A DNA stretch of 64,000 nt. Source: Kribbella pittospori. Lineage in GTDB: Bacteria > Actinomycetota > Actinomycetes > Propionibacteriales > Kribbellaceae. A program made the position numbers and the translations under genes. The stretch's first letter is position 1, and the number at the start of each line of letters is the position of its first letter. The DNA is taken from NCBI RefSeq assembly GCF_004331465.1, contig NZ_SJKB01000004.1:372001-436000 (forward strand), in the 5' to 3' direction. The notes beneath the pieces are model-generated. The model was not told the DNA's origin and did no database searches. It worked only from the letters and a program-made list of their open reading frames with translations. Below, in pieces: positions 17,273-25,823 of the stretch.

Positions 17273-17581
17273 GAAACGGTGATCTGCACCTATCGGGTGC
17301 GGAGGGATGCCGAGCACGAGTTCCGGGAGGTGCTCGGCGGGCATTGGGCGACGCTGCGCGGGCTCGGGTTTGTGACAGAGGACCGCGCGACGGTGTTCCG
17401 GTCGGTGGACGAGCCGACGTACGTCGAGATCTTCACCTGGGTGGACGGCGGATTCGCAAGGGCGCACGAGCACCCCGACGTACTCACGCTCTGGGAGCGG
17501 ATGGACCCGCTGCTCGAGGAGCGGGATGGCCAGCCGAAGTGGGACTTCCCGCACTACCTCCCCCAGGATCTGCCGGCTTGA
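17264..17581 (+). CDS. Small dimeric alpha/beta-barrel-like protein
   Basis: A 105-residue protein (MAKETVICTYRVRRDAEHEF at the start, then EPTYVEIFTWVDGG and HPDVLTLWERMDPLLE). The length, the YRV..EF opening and EIFTW strand suggest a ferredoxin-like fold of the antibiotic-biosynthesis-monooxygenase kind; no catalytic residues can be named. It overlaps the downstream ArsR gene by 4 bases and shares its operator, so it is likely the effector gene of that regulator. Confidence 0.7.
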   Translation: MAKETVICTYRVRRDAEHEFREVLGGHWATLRGLGFVTEDRATVFRSVDEPTYVEIFTWVDGGFARAHEHPDVLTLWERMDPLLEERDGQPKWDFPHYLPQDLPA

Positions 17582-17877
17582 CCGCCGGCTCCCGCGGCGG
17601 GCGGGACCTCGACGACCTCGACCGGGTGTTCACCGCCCTCGCGCACCACTCCCGCCGTACCATCCTGCTGGTCCTGCACCTGCGCGGCGGCGAGATGACC
17701 TCGGGCGAGATCGCAGGCCGCTTCGACCACTCCTGGCCGACAATCACCCGCCACCTGGGGGTCCTGGAGCAAGCCGGACTCGTCCACGTCACCCTGCGCG
17801 GCCGCGAGCGCGTGTACCGCCTGGACCCCGACCCGTTGTTCGCGGTCGGGGTCCCCTGGCTCGACAGGTTCCGCTGA
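17578..17877 (+). CDS. ArsR-family winged-helix regulator
   Basis: A 99-residue regulator of the type FTALAHHSRRTILLVL, GGEMTSGEIAGRF, SWPTITRHLGVLEQAGLV, ending RVYRLDP. There are no metal-binding Cys residues, so it belongs to the non-metal ArsR group often paired with SRPBCC or small enzymes. The start is TTG 17578 overlapping the upstream stop (TTGA); no ATG fits. It probably binds the dyad at 17255-17272. Confidence 0.87.
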   Translation: MTAGSRGGRDLDDLDRVFTALAHHSRRTILLVLHLRGGEMTSGEIAGRFDHSWPTITRHLGVLEQAGLVHVTLRGRERVYRLDPDPLFAVGVPWLDRFR

Positions 17878-17879
17878 CC

Positions 17880-19757
17880 TCAGCAGGCAACGACAGCGTC
17901 GACTGTGAAGCCTTGAGCCGTCACCGCGCCGTCACTGGTGAAGTGGACGGTGCCGGTCGGCGTACTGATACACGGCGAGGTGGCGCCGCGACGGGAGGTG
18001 CCCGTGTACGTCGCCAGCACGTTCCCGCTCGCATCCGACACGGTCACGAAGTCGAAGTTCTTCTCGGTGTCGAGCAGGCTGAAGTGGAACGCGAATCCGC
18101 CGGATCCGTTGTCGTAGACCCACGTGCAGTTCCCGTTGTTGCCGTACGGATGCGGCGTTCCGAACGGGATGGTGGCGTCCGGGTCGCTCACGCACGGCGG
18201 AGGCGGCGGTGTTCCCGGCGTGCAGCCGCCATGAACGCCGACGGCTGCCCACGCGGCGTTGATCGCCGCCGTGTTCGGACCCGCGACCGCCAACGTGGCG
18301 TTGCGGGCGTCGCAGAAGTTCGCAAACTCCGGCAGGCTGGTGAACCCGTTGTAGAACACCGTCCCGGCGGCGTTCAGCCCGATCGCCGGCACCGTGACGT
18401 TGCAGTCGGCGGTGTGCGTGTGGCCGTTCGACCCGACCGCGTCGCAGCCGGCGTTCTTGCCGCCGTTGACGGCGAGGTAGTAGGCGTGGTTCGAGATCCC
18501 GCTGTTGCTGTGCACGAACCCGTTGTCGGTCGCACCGACGAGCAGTTCGCTGTAGTGATCGGGGTCGTCGTCCTCGCGCGGGTCGGACATGTTCCGGAAC
18601 CCGGGGGCCACGTCGGGCGCGAGGAACACGTCCTCGGCGATCAGCCAGTCGGGTGAGCCCGCGGGGTCGAGGCCGCGCTGCGCGGCGTAGAACTCGATCG
18701 TGTTGCCCATCATGTCGCTGAAGGACTCGTTCAGCGCACCGGACTCGTTCTCGTAGATCAGGTTCGAGGTGAACTGGGTGACGCCGTGGGTGAGCTCGTG
18801 CCCGACCACGTCCAGGCCGCCGGACAGCGAGATGCAGGTCGTGCCGTCACCGTCGCCGTACGCCATCTGCTCGCCGTTCCAGAACGCGTTGCAGTACCGG
18901 TTCGCGTAGTGCACGGTCGAGATGATCGGCATGCCGTTGTCGTCCAGGCTGTCGCGGCCGAAGACACCGGAGTAGAAGTCGTCGGTGACGTTCGCGTAGT
19001 AGTGCGCGTCCACACCGGGCGCCTGGCTCGGCGAGAGCAGCTTGGGCTTGTTGAAGTTCCAGTGGTCGTCGGCGTCGGTCATGATCGTGCCGGGCTGCAC
19101 CTGCTTGTTACCCGCGTCGTACGTCTCCTGCCGGCCGTCGACGGAGCGCAGGAAGAAGGTGCCGCCGATCCGGCGGGTGTCGATCTGCTTCGTATCGCCC
19201 TTCACCCCGATCCCGTCGCCGTGCGCGACCGCGTCGTACTGCTTCTTGACCGTGCCGGTACTGGCGTCGACCCATTGCACCCAGCGCTGACCCGTCCGCT
19301 GGCTGACGACCTGGTGGAAGAGCCGTCCGTCCTTGGGATCGATGCGCAGTGCGGACGACCACTTCCCGGCGGCGCCGACGCGCTTGGCCGCGGCTCCACG
19401 GGCACTTGCGGCGGACACCGACGCGCTGTTCTTCGCCTTCAGGCCGGGGAAGTACGTGCCGATCACGGCGCTGGTCCGGCCGGATTTGTCGGTGAGCACG
19501 GTCAACTGACCGCCGACGACCGACGCGGTCCCGACCATCTGCTGGTACCGGGTCTGGGTGCCGCCGTCGGCCCGCTGGGCGGTCCAGAGCCGGACCATTC
19601 CGGGCGGTACGGCGAAGGCGCGGGCATCGGCTCCGGACAGGGCGATCGAGCCGCCACGGAGCGGTGTCGTGGTCACCTGACCGGCCGTCGCGGTCGAACC
19701 GCCGGCGGTGACGAGTGCGAGGGCCGCGATCGCGGCCAGAACACGGGAGCGGGACAT
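17880..19757 (-). CDS. Secreted M4 (thermolysin-like) metallopeptidase with C-terminal CUB-like domain
   Basis: A 625-residue extracellular protease. A Sec signal peptide ends near residue 26. A propeptide (FTP/PepSY type) follows to about 220. The catalytic domain has HELTH (320-324) with the zinc Glu344 in GALNESFSD, and the later NHAYYLAV His region. After a Pro-rich linker (GTPPPPPC) residues about 525-625 look like a CUB or proprotein-convertase-P-like beta-sandwich (SDPDATIPFG, FDFVTVSDASG). The SD GGGAAGG precedes ATG 19757. It degrades extracellular protein. Confidence 0.93.
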   Translation of the reverse strand: MSRSRVLAAIAALALVTAGGSTATAGQVTTTPLRGGSIALSGADARAFAVPPGMVRLWTAQRADGGTQTRYQQMVGTASVVGGQLTVLTDKSGRTSAVIGTYFPGLKAKNSASVSAASARGAAAKRVGAAGKWSSALRIDPKDGRLFHQVVSQRTGQRWVQWVDASTGTVKKQYDAVAHGDGIGVKGDTKQIDTRRIGGTFFLRSVDGRQETYDAGNKQVQPGTIMTDADDHWNFNKPKLLSPSQAPGVDAHYYANVTDDFYSGVFGRDSLDDNGMPIISTVHYANRYCNAFWNGEQMAYGDGDGTTCISLSGGLDVVGHELTHGVTQFTSNLIYENESGALNESFSDMMGNTIEFYAAQRGLDPAGSPDWLIAEDVFLAPDVAPGFRNMSDPREDDDPDHYSELLVGATDNGFVHSNSGISNHAYYLAVNGGKNAGCDAVGSNGHTHTADCNVTVPAIGLNAAGTVFYNGFTSLPEFANFCDARNATLAVAGPNTAAINAAWAAVGVHGGCTPGTPPPPPCVSDPDATIPFGTPHPYGNNGNCTWVYDNGSGGFAFHFSLLDTEKNFDFVTVSDASGNVLATYTGTSRRGATSPCISTPTGTVHFTSDGAVTAQGFTVDAVVAC

Positions 19758-19906
19758 GGGGGACCTTCCCTGGTCGATGGGCTATCGACGGGACGGCCGA
19801 TTCCCCAGCCCCGAGAGTCGTCCCGGTACAGTGCCAGTCCTACGCCGCGGGGCACGCGCCAGCAAGATCCTGGAACAGGTCGCTGGAGACTGACCAGGAA
19901 GCCATA

Positions 19907-19926
19907 TTTGCCCGATTTCGGGCAAA
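19907..19926. promoter_or_regulatory. Perfect 9-bp inverted repeat in a divergent promoter region
   Basis: TTTGCCCGA, two bases, TCGGGCAAA. It lies 150 bases upstream of the M4 protease start and 40 bases before the small GTG-start gene on the other strand. A terminator is unlikely because both genes point away from it. An operator or cruciform is more likely. Confidence 0.5.
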
Positions 19927-19965
19927 ACCTTGGCTTGGACCCCTGGAACACTGCAAGGTTGACGG

Positions 19966-20247
19966 GTGATCAGTGAGGCGGCGGTGGGGCCCGTGGACGA
20001 GCTGGCCGAGCAGGTCAGCCGGACCACCGGGCTGTCGGCGGACGACGCGCGGCGCGTCGTGGCCGACGTACTGGCCTATTTCACCGAGACCACCGAGGAG
20101 TACGTCCGGCGCCGGCATCGGGAGTTGCAGACCTACGGCGCCCGCAACGACGAGATCTTCGCCCGGCTCGGGACCGAGCTCCGGCACTGGCCCGTGCGCT
20201 CCCACGAACTCTCCACGCGGCAGCTGCGACGGATCGTCTACGGCTGA
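19966..20247 (+). CDS. Conserved small hypothetical protein
   Basis: A 93-residue helical protein (DELAEQVSRTTGLSADDARRVVADVLAYF, then EEYVRRRHRELQ, and RLSTRQLRRIVYG-like end). It has no known motif. Highly charged helices and a conserved-looking C-terminal RQLRRIVYG suggest a small DNA- or protein-binding role, which is a guess. GTG 19966 fits because CAAGGT, a -10-like element, lies six bases before it, consistent with a leaderless message. It lies 35 bases upstream of glmS on the same strand. Confidence 0.65.
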   Translation: MISEAAVGPVDELAEQVSRTTGLSADDARRVVADVLAYFTETTEEYVRRRHRELQTYGARNDEIFARLGTELRHWPVRSHELSTRQLRRIVYG

Positions 20248-20282
20248 GCGGCGAGCAACCAACCTTCGAAAGGCACCAACAC

Positions 20283-22103
20283 ATGTGCGGAATCGTCGGG
20301 TACGTCGGCACCAAGCCGGCCGCGCCCATCCTGGTGGACGGACTGGCGCGGCTGGAGTACCGCGGCTACGACTCGGCAGGTGTCGCGGTCCTGGGGTCCA
20401 GCGAGCTGAAGGTGCACAAGGACGCCGGCCGCGTCCGTGAGCTGGAGGCGTCGCTGCCGAAGCGGTTCGGCGGCAAGCTCGGCATCGGCCACACCCGGTG
20501 GGCCACGCACGGCGGCCCGAGCAAGGACAACGCGCACCCGCATGCCAGCGGCAACGAGCGGATCGCCGTCGTCCACAACGGCATCTTCGACAACGCCGGC
20601 GCGCTGCGGGCCCAGCTGGAGGAAGCCGGCGTCAAGCTCCGCTCGGAGACCGACACCGAGGTGCTCGCGCACCTGATCGAGCAGTCCGAGGGCGGCACCC
20701 TCGAGGACAAGGTGATGGCCGCCCTGCGCCGGATCGAGGGCACCTACGGCATCGCCGTGATCGACCTGGACTTCCCGGACCGGATCGTGGTCGCCCGCAA
20801 CGGCAGCCCGCTGATCCTCGGCATCGGCGACGGCGAGATGCACGTCGCCTCCGACGCGGCCGCCCTGATCCGCTACACCCGTCAGGTCGTGTACTTGGAC
20901 GACGGCGAGCTGGCCACCGTCCGCGCCGACGGCTACCGCACCTTCACCCAGGACGCCGCGCCCACCACCAAGACCGCGAAGACGGTCGAGTGGGAGGCCG
21001 ACGAGTACGAGCGCGGCCTGCACGAGCACTTCATGATGAAGGAGATCCACGAGCAGCCGGACGCGGTCGGCCGGGCCATCCGCGGCCGCCTGGACGAGCG
21101 CTTCCACACCGTCCACCTGGGCGGCCTGAACATGGACGCGCGCGAGGCCCGGGAGATCAAGCGGGTCAAGATCCTCGGCTGCGGCTCGGCGTACTACGCC
21201 GGCCAGATGGGCGCGCAGTTCATCGAAGAGGTCGCCCGGATCCCCGCCGACGCCGAGCCGGCCTCGGAGTTCCGCTACCGCAACCCGGTGGTCGAGCGGG
21301 ACACGCTCTACATCGCGGTCAGCCAGTCCGGCGAGACGCTGGACACGCTGGTCGCCGTACAGGAACTGAAGCGCAAGGGCGGCCGGGTGATCGGCCTGGT
21401 CAACGCGGTCGGCTCCAGCATCGCCCGTGAGGTCGACGGTGGTGTCTACCTGCACGCCGGCCCAGAGGTCTCGGTCGCCTCGACCAAGGCGCTGACCAAC
21501 ATGGCGGTCGCGTTCGCGATGCTCGGCATCCACCTGGGCCGGATCCGCGACGTCTCCCCCGCCGACGGCCGCCGGCTGATCGAAGGCCTGAAGAAGCTGC
21601 CCGAGCACATCCAGTCGATCGTCGCCCAGGAGGAGGAGCTGGCCAAGATCGCCGGCCGGCTCGCCCAGCACGAGAGCCTCTTCTTCGTCGGCCGGACCCG
21701 CGGCTACCCGGTCGCCCGCGAGGGCGCGCAGAAGTTGAAGGAGATCTCCTACCGGCACGCCGAGGCGTACCAGACGTCCGAGCTGAAGCACGGCCCGCTC
21801 GCGCTGATCTCGCCGGACGTGCCGAGCGTCGCGATCGTGCCGGACGACGAACTGGTCGACCGCAACATCGGCGCGCTGCACGAGATCGCCGCCCGGTCCG
21901 GCCCCCTGTACGTCGTCACTCACCCGACCGTCGACGTACCGGACGGGGTCGCCGCGAAGATCGTCGTACCGAAGAACGAGCCGGAACTGGACCCGATCCT
22001 GCTCACCGTCCCGCTGCAGATCCTCGCGTACTACGCGGCGGTCGCGCTCGGTCACGACGTCGACAAGCCGCGCAACCTGGCCAAGTCCGTCACGGTCGAG
22101 TAG
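20283..22103 (+). CDS. glmS: Glutamine-fructose-6-phosphate aminotransferase (isomerizing)
   Basis: A 606-residue GlmS. It starts MCGIVGYVG, with the processed Cys2 as glutaminase nucleophile, and has ARLEYRGYDSAG and HTRWATHG. The two SIS isomerase domains contain CGSAYYAGQ and SQSGETLDT, and FVGRTRGYPVAREGAQKLKE; the end is LAKSVTVE, the classic GlmS C-terminus. It makes glucosamine-6-phosphate for cell wall precursors. GAAAGG is well placed before ATG 20283. No glmS ribozyme-like leader is present in the 35-base gap. Confidence 0.97.
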   Translation: MCGIVGYVGTKPAAPILVDGLARLEYRGYDSAGVAVLGSSELKVHKDAGRVRELEASLPKRFGGKLGIGHTRWATHGGPSKDNAHPHASGNERIAVVHNGIFDNAGALRAQLEEAGVKLRSETDTEVLAHLIEQSEGGTLEDKVMAALRRIEGTYGIAVIDLDFPDRIVVARNGSPLILGIGDGEMHVASDAAALIRYTRQVVYLDDGELATVRADGYRTFTQDAAPTTKTAKTVEWEADEYERGLHEHFMMKEIHEQPDAVGRAIRGRLDERFHTVHLGGLNMDAREAREIKRVKILGCGSAYYAGQMGAQFIEEVARIPADAEPASEFRYRNPVVERDTLYIAVSQSGETLDTLVAVQELKRKGGRVIGLVNAVGSSIAREVDGGVYLHAGPEVSVASTKALTNMAVAFAMLGIHLGRIRDVSPADGRRLIEGLKKLPEHIQSIVAQEEELAKIAGRLAQHESLFFVGRTRGYPVAREGAQKLKEISYRHAEAYQTSELKHGPLALISPDVPSVAIVPDDELVDRNIGALHEIAARSGPLYVVTHPTVDVPDGVAAKIVVPKNEPELDPILLTVPLQILAYYAAVALGHDVDKPRNLAKSVTVE

Positions 22104-22110
22104 TCAGTCG

Positions 22111-22135
22111 TCGTACAAGTCACGCACTTGTACGA
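22111..22135. promoter_or_regulatory. GntR-type operator over the -10 of the aldarate dehydratase gene
   Basis: A perfect 10-bp inverted repeat, TCGTACAAGT, five bases, ACTTGTACGA. The right arm contains TACGAT (22131-22136), a -10 element six bases before ATG 22143. The TTGTACAA-like core is typical of FadR-subfamily GntR sites, and a GntR gene follows the dehydratase. Confidence 0.75.
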
Positions 22136-22142
22136 TGACTGG

Positions 22143-23270
22143 ATGCCGAGCGATCAGATCCGCCATGTTCGCCTGTCGTCCGTCGTTCTGCCGCTGGACC
22201 GCCCGATCAGCGATGCCAAGGTGCTGACCGGGCGGCAGCGGCCGATGACCGAGATCGTGTTCCTGTTCGCGCAGATCGCGACCGCGCAGGACCAGCACGG
22301 GATCGGGTTCAGCTACTCCAAGCGGGCCGGCGGGCCGGCGCAGTACGCGCACGCCAAGGAGATCGCGGCGAACCTGATCGGCGAGGACCCGTCGGACATC
22401 GGCAAGGTGTACGACAAGTTGCTCTGGGCCGGCGCGTCGGTCGGGCGGTCCGGGGTGGCGACGCAGGCGATCGCGGCGATCGACATCGCATTGTGGGACC
22501 TGAAGGCGAAGCGGGCGGGACTCCCGCTGGCCAAGCTGCTCGGTGCGCATCGCGATTCGGTCCGGGCGTACAACACCTCCGGCGGGTTCCTGCACGCGCC
22601 GATCGAGGAGGTCAAGGAACGCGCGTCGAAGTCGCTGGCCGACGGGATCGGCGGGATCAAGATCAAGGTCGGTCAGCCGGACACGCGGATCGATCTGGAC
22701 CGGGTCCGCGCCGTCCGCGAGCACCTGGGCGACGGCGTACCGCTGATGGTGGACGCGAACCAGCAGTGGGACCGGCCGACGGCGCTGCGGTTCGGGCGGG
22801 TGCTCGAGCAGTTCGACCTGGTCTGGATCGAGGAGCCGCTCGACGCGTACGACGCCGAGGGACATGCTGAGTTGGCGGCAGCACTGGACACGCCGATCGC
22901 GACCGGGGAGATGGTGTCGAGCGTGGGCGAGCATGTCCGGCTGATCGAAGCGCGGGCCGCCGACATCATCCAGCCGGACGCGCCCCGGATCGGCGGCATC
23001 ACGCCGTTCCTCAAGCTGGCCACGCTCGCGGATCATCACGGGCTCCAACTGGCGCCGCACTTCGCGATGGAGATCCACCTCCACCTGGCCGCCGCCTACC
23101 CGCGCGAGCCGTGGGTCGAGCACTTCGAGTGGCTGAATCCCTTGTTCAACGAGCGTCTGGAGACCTTGGACGGTCGCATGCTCGTCCCGGATCGGCCCGG
23201 TCTGGGCTTCACCACGACCGAGCAATGCGCTGCTTGGACGGTCGACAGCTGCGAGTTCGGCACGCGATGA
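22143..23270 (+). CDS. Enolase-superfamily sugar acid dehydratase (L-talarate/galactarate dehydratase-like)
   Basis: A 375-residue mandelate racemase-type enzyme. The acid/base lysines are Lys173 and Lys175 in GIKIKVGQPD; metal ligands are Asp204 (VDANQQW) and Glu230 (WIEEPLD), and a later Glu in TGEM; the general base His is in APHFAMEIH. KVGQP and PHFAMEIH match the talarate/galactarate dehydratase group, which gives 5-keto-4-deoxy-glucarate. The downstream kdgD-like and gudD genes fit that pathway. It overlaps the GntR gene by 4 bases. Confidence 0.82.
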   Translation: MPSDQIRHVRLSSVVLPLDRPISDAKVLTGRQRPMTEIVFLFAQIATAQDQHGIGFSYSKRAGGPAQYAHAKEIAANLIGEDPSDIGKVYDKLLWAGASVGRSGVATQAIAAIDIALWDLKAKRAGLPLAKLLGAHRDSVRAYNTSGGFLHAPIEEVKERASKSLADGIGGIKIKVGQPDTRIDLDRVRAVREHLGDGVPLMVDANQQWDRPTALRFGRVLEQFDLVWIEEPLDAYDAEGHAELAAALDTPIATGEMVSSVGEHVRLIEARAADIIQPDAPRIGGITPFLKLATLADHHGLQLAPHFAMEIHLHLAAAYPREPWVEHFEWLNPLFNERLETLDGRMLVPDRPGLGFTTTEQCAAWTVDSCEFGTR

Positions 23271-23956
23271 GCGGGCGGGGACTGGCCTACGAGCTGGTCG
23301 AAGAGCTCAAGCGGCGGATCCTCGGTGGGGAGCTTGCGCCCGGGGAGAAGTTGTCGGGCGAGAGCGCGCTGATGGAGGAGTTCAGGGTCAGCCGGACGGT
23401 GGTGCGGGAGGCGATCTCGCGGCTGCAGGCAGCCGGATTGGTGGAGACGTTCCAGGGGCGCGGGTCGTTCGTCCTGGAGGTGCCGACGGGTGAGTTCGGG
23501 TTGCGGGAGGTGCGGTCGCACCAGGACGTGCTGGAGTTGCTGGACTTCCGGATCGGGGTCGAGAGCGAGGCGGCCGGGCTGGCAGCGGTACGGCGTACCG
23601 AGCGTCAACTGAAGGCGATCGAACGGGCGTTGGACGACTTCCGTCGGATCGGGGACGACCCGAGCCGCTCGGTCGAGGCTGACTTCGCGTTCCACCTCAA
23701 GGTCGCGGCCGCGTCGGGCAACCGGTTCTATCGCGAGCTGATCGGGTCCCTCGGTCCGATGATGATCATGCTGCCGCGGACCCGCCTCGATCCGGCGTAC
23801 GAGATGTCGGACGCCACGCACCTGACCCGGGTCGTGCACGAGCACGAGAACATCTACGCCGCGATCGCCCGCTCCGATCCCGAGGCGGCGCGGGCTGCGG
23901 CGCGAGTGCATTTGGCCAACACCCGGCACCGGCTGGTGATGCCTGGGCGAGGCTGA
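23267..23956 (+). CDS. GntR-family regulator (FadR/FCD type)
   Basis: A 229-residue regulator. The winged helix reads GLAYELVEELKRRILGGELAPGEKL and FRVSRTVVREAISRLQAAGLV; the C-terminal FCD domain has DFRIGVESEAAGLAA, the metal-binding pattern ADFAFHLKVAAASGN and HEHENIYAAI. ATG 23267 overlaps the dehydratase stop (ATGA). It likely represses this operon through the dyad at 22111-22135 and is relieved by a sugar acid. Confidence 0.92.
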   Translation: MSGRGLAYELVEELKRRILGGELAPGEKLSGESALMEEFRVSRTVVREAISRLQAAGLVETFQGRGSFVLEVPTGEFGLREVRSHQDVLELLDFRIGVESEAAGLAAVRRTERQLKAIERALDDFRRIGDDPSRSVEADFAFHLKVAAASGNRFYRELIGSLGPMMIMLPRTRLDPAYEMSDATHLTRVVHEHENIYAAIARSDPEAARAAARVHLANTRHRLVMPGRG

Positions 23957-23986
23957 TCCGGCGCCCGGTGATACCTTCCGGGAATC

Positions 23987-24865
23987 ATGTTCTCGCTCGA
24001 CCAGCTGAGCGCCTTCGTCGCCGTCGCCGAGGAGCTGCACTTCGGCCGCGCCGCCGAGCGGCTGAACATGACCCAGCCGCCGCTGAGCCGTCAGGTGCAG
24101 AAGCTGGAGCGGGCCGTCGGGGTGCGGCTGCTCGAGCGGGACAACCGGCGGGTGGAGCTCACCGAGGCCGGGCAGGCGTTCCTGACCGAGGCCCGTCGGC
24201 TGCTGGCACTGGTCGAGACCGCCGGTGATCTGGCCCGCCGGGTCGACCAGGGCGCGGCCGGCACGCTGCGCCTCGGCTTCACGGCTGTCTCGGCGATCCG
24301 CACGCTCGGGCCATTCCTGCGCCGGATGTCCGACGAACTGCCGGACGTCGACGTGATCCTGCACGAGCGCGTCACCCCGGCCCAGCTCGACGGCCTGCTG
24401 CGCGGTGAACTGGATCTCGGCCTCGGTCGGCCGCCCTTCGACACGCGTCTGCTCGACTCCCGGGTCGTGTTCCGCGAACCACTATCTGCCGTTGTGCCGA
24501 GCAACCATCGGCTCGCGTCGCTGGACCGGCCGCTGACCCCGGCCGACTTCGCCGACGAGCCGGTGATCAGCTACTCCCCCACCCAGGCCCGCTACTTCCA
24601 CGAACTGACGGTCCGATTCCTCGCCGACTCCCATCCCCGGATCGAGCAACGGGTCCAGCAGATCCTCACCGTCGTCCTGCTGGTCGCGGCGGGTCGCGGC
24701 GTCGCGCTCGTTCCCGCTTCGGCGCGCAGCCTCGGGGTCGAGGGCGTGACGTACTGCGAGGTCGGCGTACCGGGTGAACCGGTCGAACTGCATGCGATCT
24801 GGAACCGCGACTCGACCAGCCCGGTGCTGCAGCGGGTCCTCACGATGCTCCCAGAGCATCGATAG
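23987..24865 (+). CDS. LysR-family regulator
   Basis: A 292-residue LysR protein. The N-terminal helix-turn-helix is [41 protein letters not shown] (read in two parts), and the effector domain begins [10 protein letters not shown]. Position between the GntR gene and kdgD on the same strand suggests it activates kdgD-gudD. TACCTT lies 9 bases before the ATG, so the leader would be very short. The inducer is not known; an aldarate or 5-keto-4-deoxy-glucarate would fit. Confidence 0.92.
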   Translation: MFSLDQLSAFVAVAEELHFGRAAERLNMTQPPLSRQVQKLERAVGVRLLERDNRRVELTEAGQAFLTEARRLLALVETAGDLARRVDQGAAGTLRLGFTAVSAIRTLGPFLRRMSDELPDVDVILHERVTPAQLDGLLRGELDLGLGRPPFDTRLLDSRVVFREPLSAVVPSNHRLASLDRPLTPADFADEPVISYSPTQARYFHELTVRFLADSHPRIEQRVQQILTVVLLVAAGRGVALVPASARSLGVEGVTYCEVGVPGEPVELHAIWNRDSTSPVLQRVLTMLPEHR

Positions 24866-24910
24866 ATCCAACATCGATCTTGGACAGGTATCCACACCGG
24901 TTCCTAGGCT
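24864..24910 (+). promoter_or_regulatory. kdgD promoter with upstream dyad
   Basis: TGGACA (24881-24886), 18 bases, TAGGCT (24905-24910), then seven bases to ATG 24918, so the message is probably leaderless. Just upstream of the -35 is AGATC, seven bases, GATCT (24864-24880), at about -45, where a LysR activator commonly binds. It does not show the classical T-N11-A form. Confidence 0.5.
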
Positions 24911-24917
24911 GACCAGC

Positions 24918-25823
24918 ATGACCCCTGCCGAACTCGCGGCCCAGCTCAAGACCGGACTGCTGTCCTTCCCTGTGACGCACTTCAACCCGGATCTCAGCTT
25001 CAACGAGTCCGGCTATCGCGAGCACCTTTCCTGGCTCAGCCAGTACGATGTCGCTGGGTTGTTCGCGGCCGGCGGCACCGGTGAGGGCTTCTCGCTGACG
25101 CCGGCCGAGATCGACACGGTCGTCCGCGCGGCGGTGTCCGAGGTAAACGGCAAGCTCCCGGTGATCGCGCCCGCGACCGGCGGTACGGTGACCGCGATCG
25201 CCCAAGCTCAGGCCGCGGAGGCCGCCGGGGCTGATGGGGTCCTGCTGCTGCCGCCGTACCTGACCGAGGCTGGTCAGCGTGGGCTGATCGAGCATGTGTC
25301 GGCGGTCTGCCGCAGTACGAACCTCGGAGTCACCGTCTACAGCCGCGCGAACGCGATCCTCACCGACGTCTCCGTCGCGGAGCTTGCCGACCGCAACGAA
25401 AACCTGGTCTGCCTGAAGGACGGCGTCGGCAACATCGAGATGATGACCCGCACCTACGCCCGGGTTGGCGACCGGCTCACCTACATCGGCGGACTGCCGA
25501 CGGCCGAGACGTTCGCGCTGCCGCTGCTGCAGCTGGGCGTCAGCACCTACTCGTCGGCGATCTTCAACTTCGTGCCCGAGTTCGCGCTCGGCTTCTACGC
25601 CGACGTACTGGCGCAGGATCGCGAGGCGGTCTACCGCAAGCTGAACGAGTTCATCCTTCCCTACCTGGACATCCGGGACCGGACGAAGGGGTACGCCGTC
25701 TCCATCGTCAAGGCGGGCGTGACCGCGATCGGCCGGTCCGCGGGACCGGTGCGGCCACCGCTGCAGGATCTGAGCGAGGACGAGTTGGCCCAGCTCACCG
25801 AGCTGATCGGCAGGATCAAGTGA
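24918..25823 (+). CDS. kdgD: 5-dehydro-4-deoxyglucarate dehydratase
   Basis: A 301-residue member of the DHDPS/NAL superfamily. It has [12 protein letters not shown], the GTGEGFSL loop, the Tyr in VYSRANA and the Schiff-base Lys in [11 protein letters not shown]. These features match KdgD, which dehydrates and decarboxylates 5-keto-4-deoxy-glucarate to 2-oxoglutarate semialdehyde. The glucarate dehydratase gene follows with a 4-base overlap. No 2-oxoglutarate semialdehyde dehydrogenase or aldarate transporter is in the window. Confidence 0.92.
   Translation: MTPAELAAQLKTGLLSFPVTHFNPDLSFNESGYREHLSWLSQYDVAGLFAAGGTGEGFSLTPAEIDTVVRAAVSEVNGKLPVIAPATGGTVTAIAQAQAAEAAGADGVLLLPPYLTEAGQRGLIEHVSAVCRSTNLGVTVYSRANAILTDVSVAELADRNENLVCLKDGVGNIEMMTRTYARVGDRLTYIGGLPTAETFALPLLQLGVSTYSSAIFNFVPEFALGFYADVLAQDREAVYRKLNEFILPYLDIRDRTKGYAVSIVKAGVTAIGRSAGPVRPPLQDLSEDELAQLTELIGRIK

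Noticed and set aside
19907..19926. Terminator between two genes
   Set aside because: Both neighbouring genes are transcribed away from it.
20248..20282. glmS ribozyme or leader riboswitch
   Set aside because: The gap before glmS is only 35 bases and holds a plain ribosome binding site.
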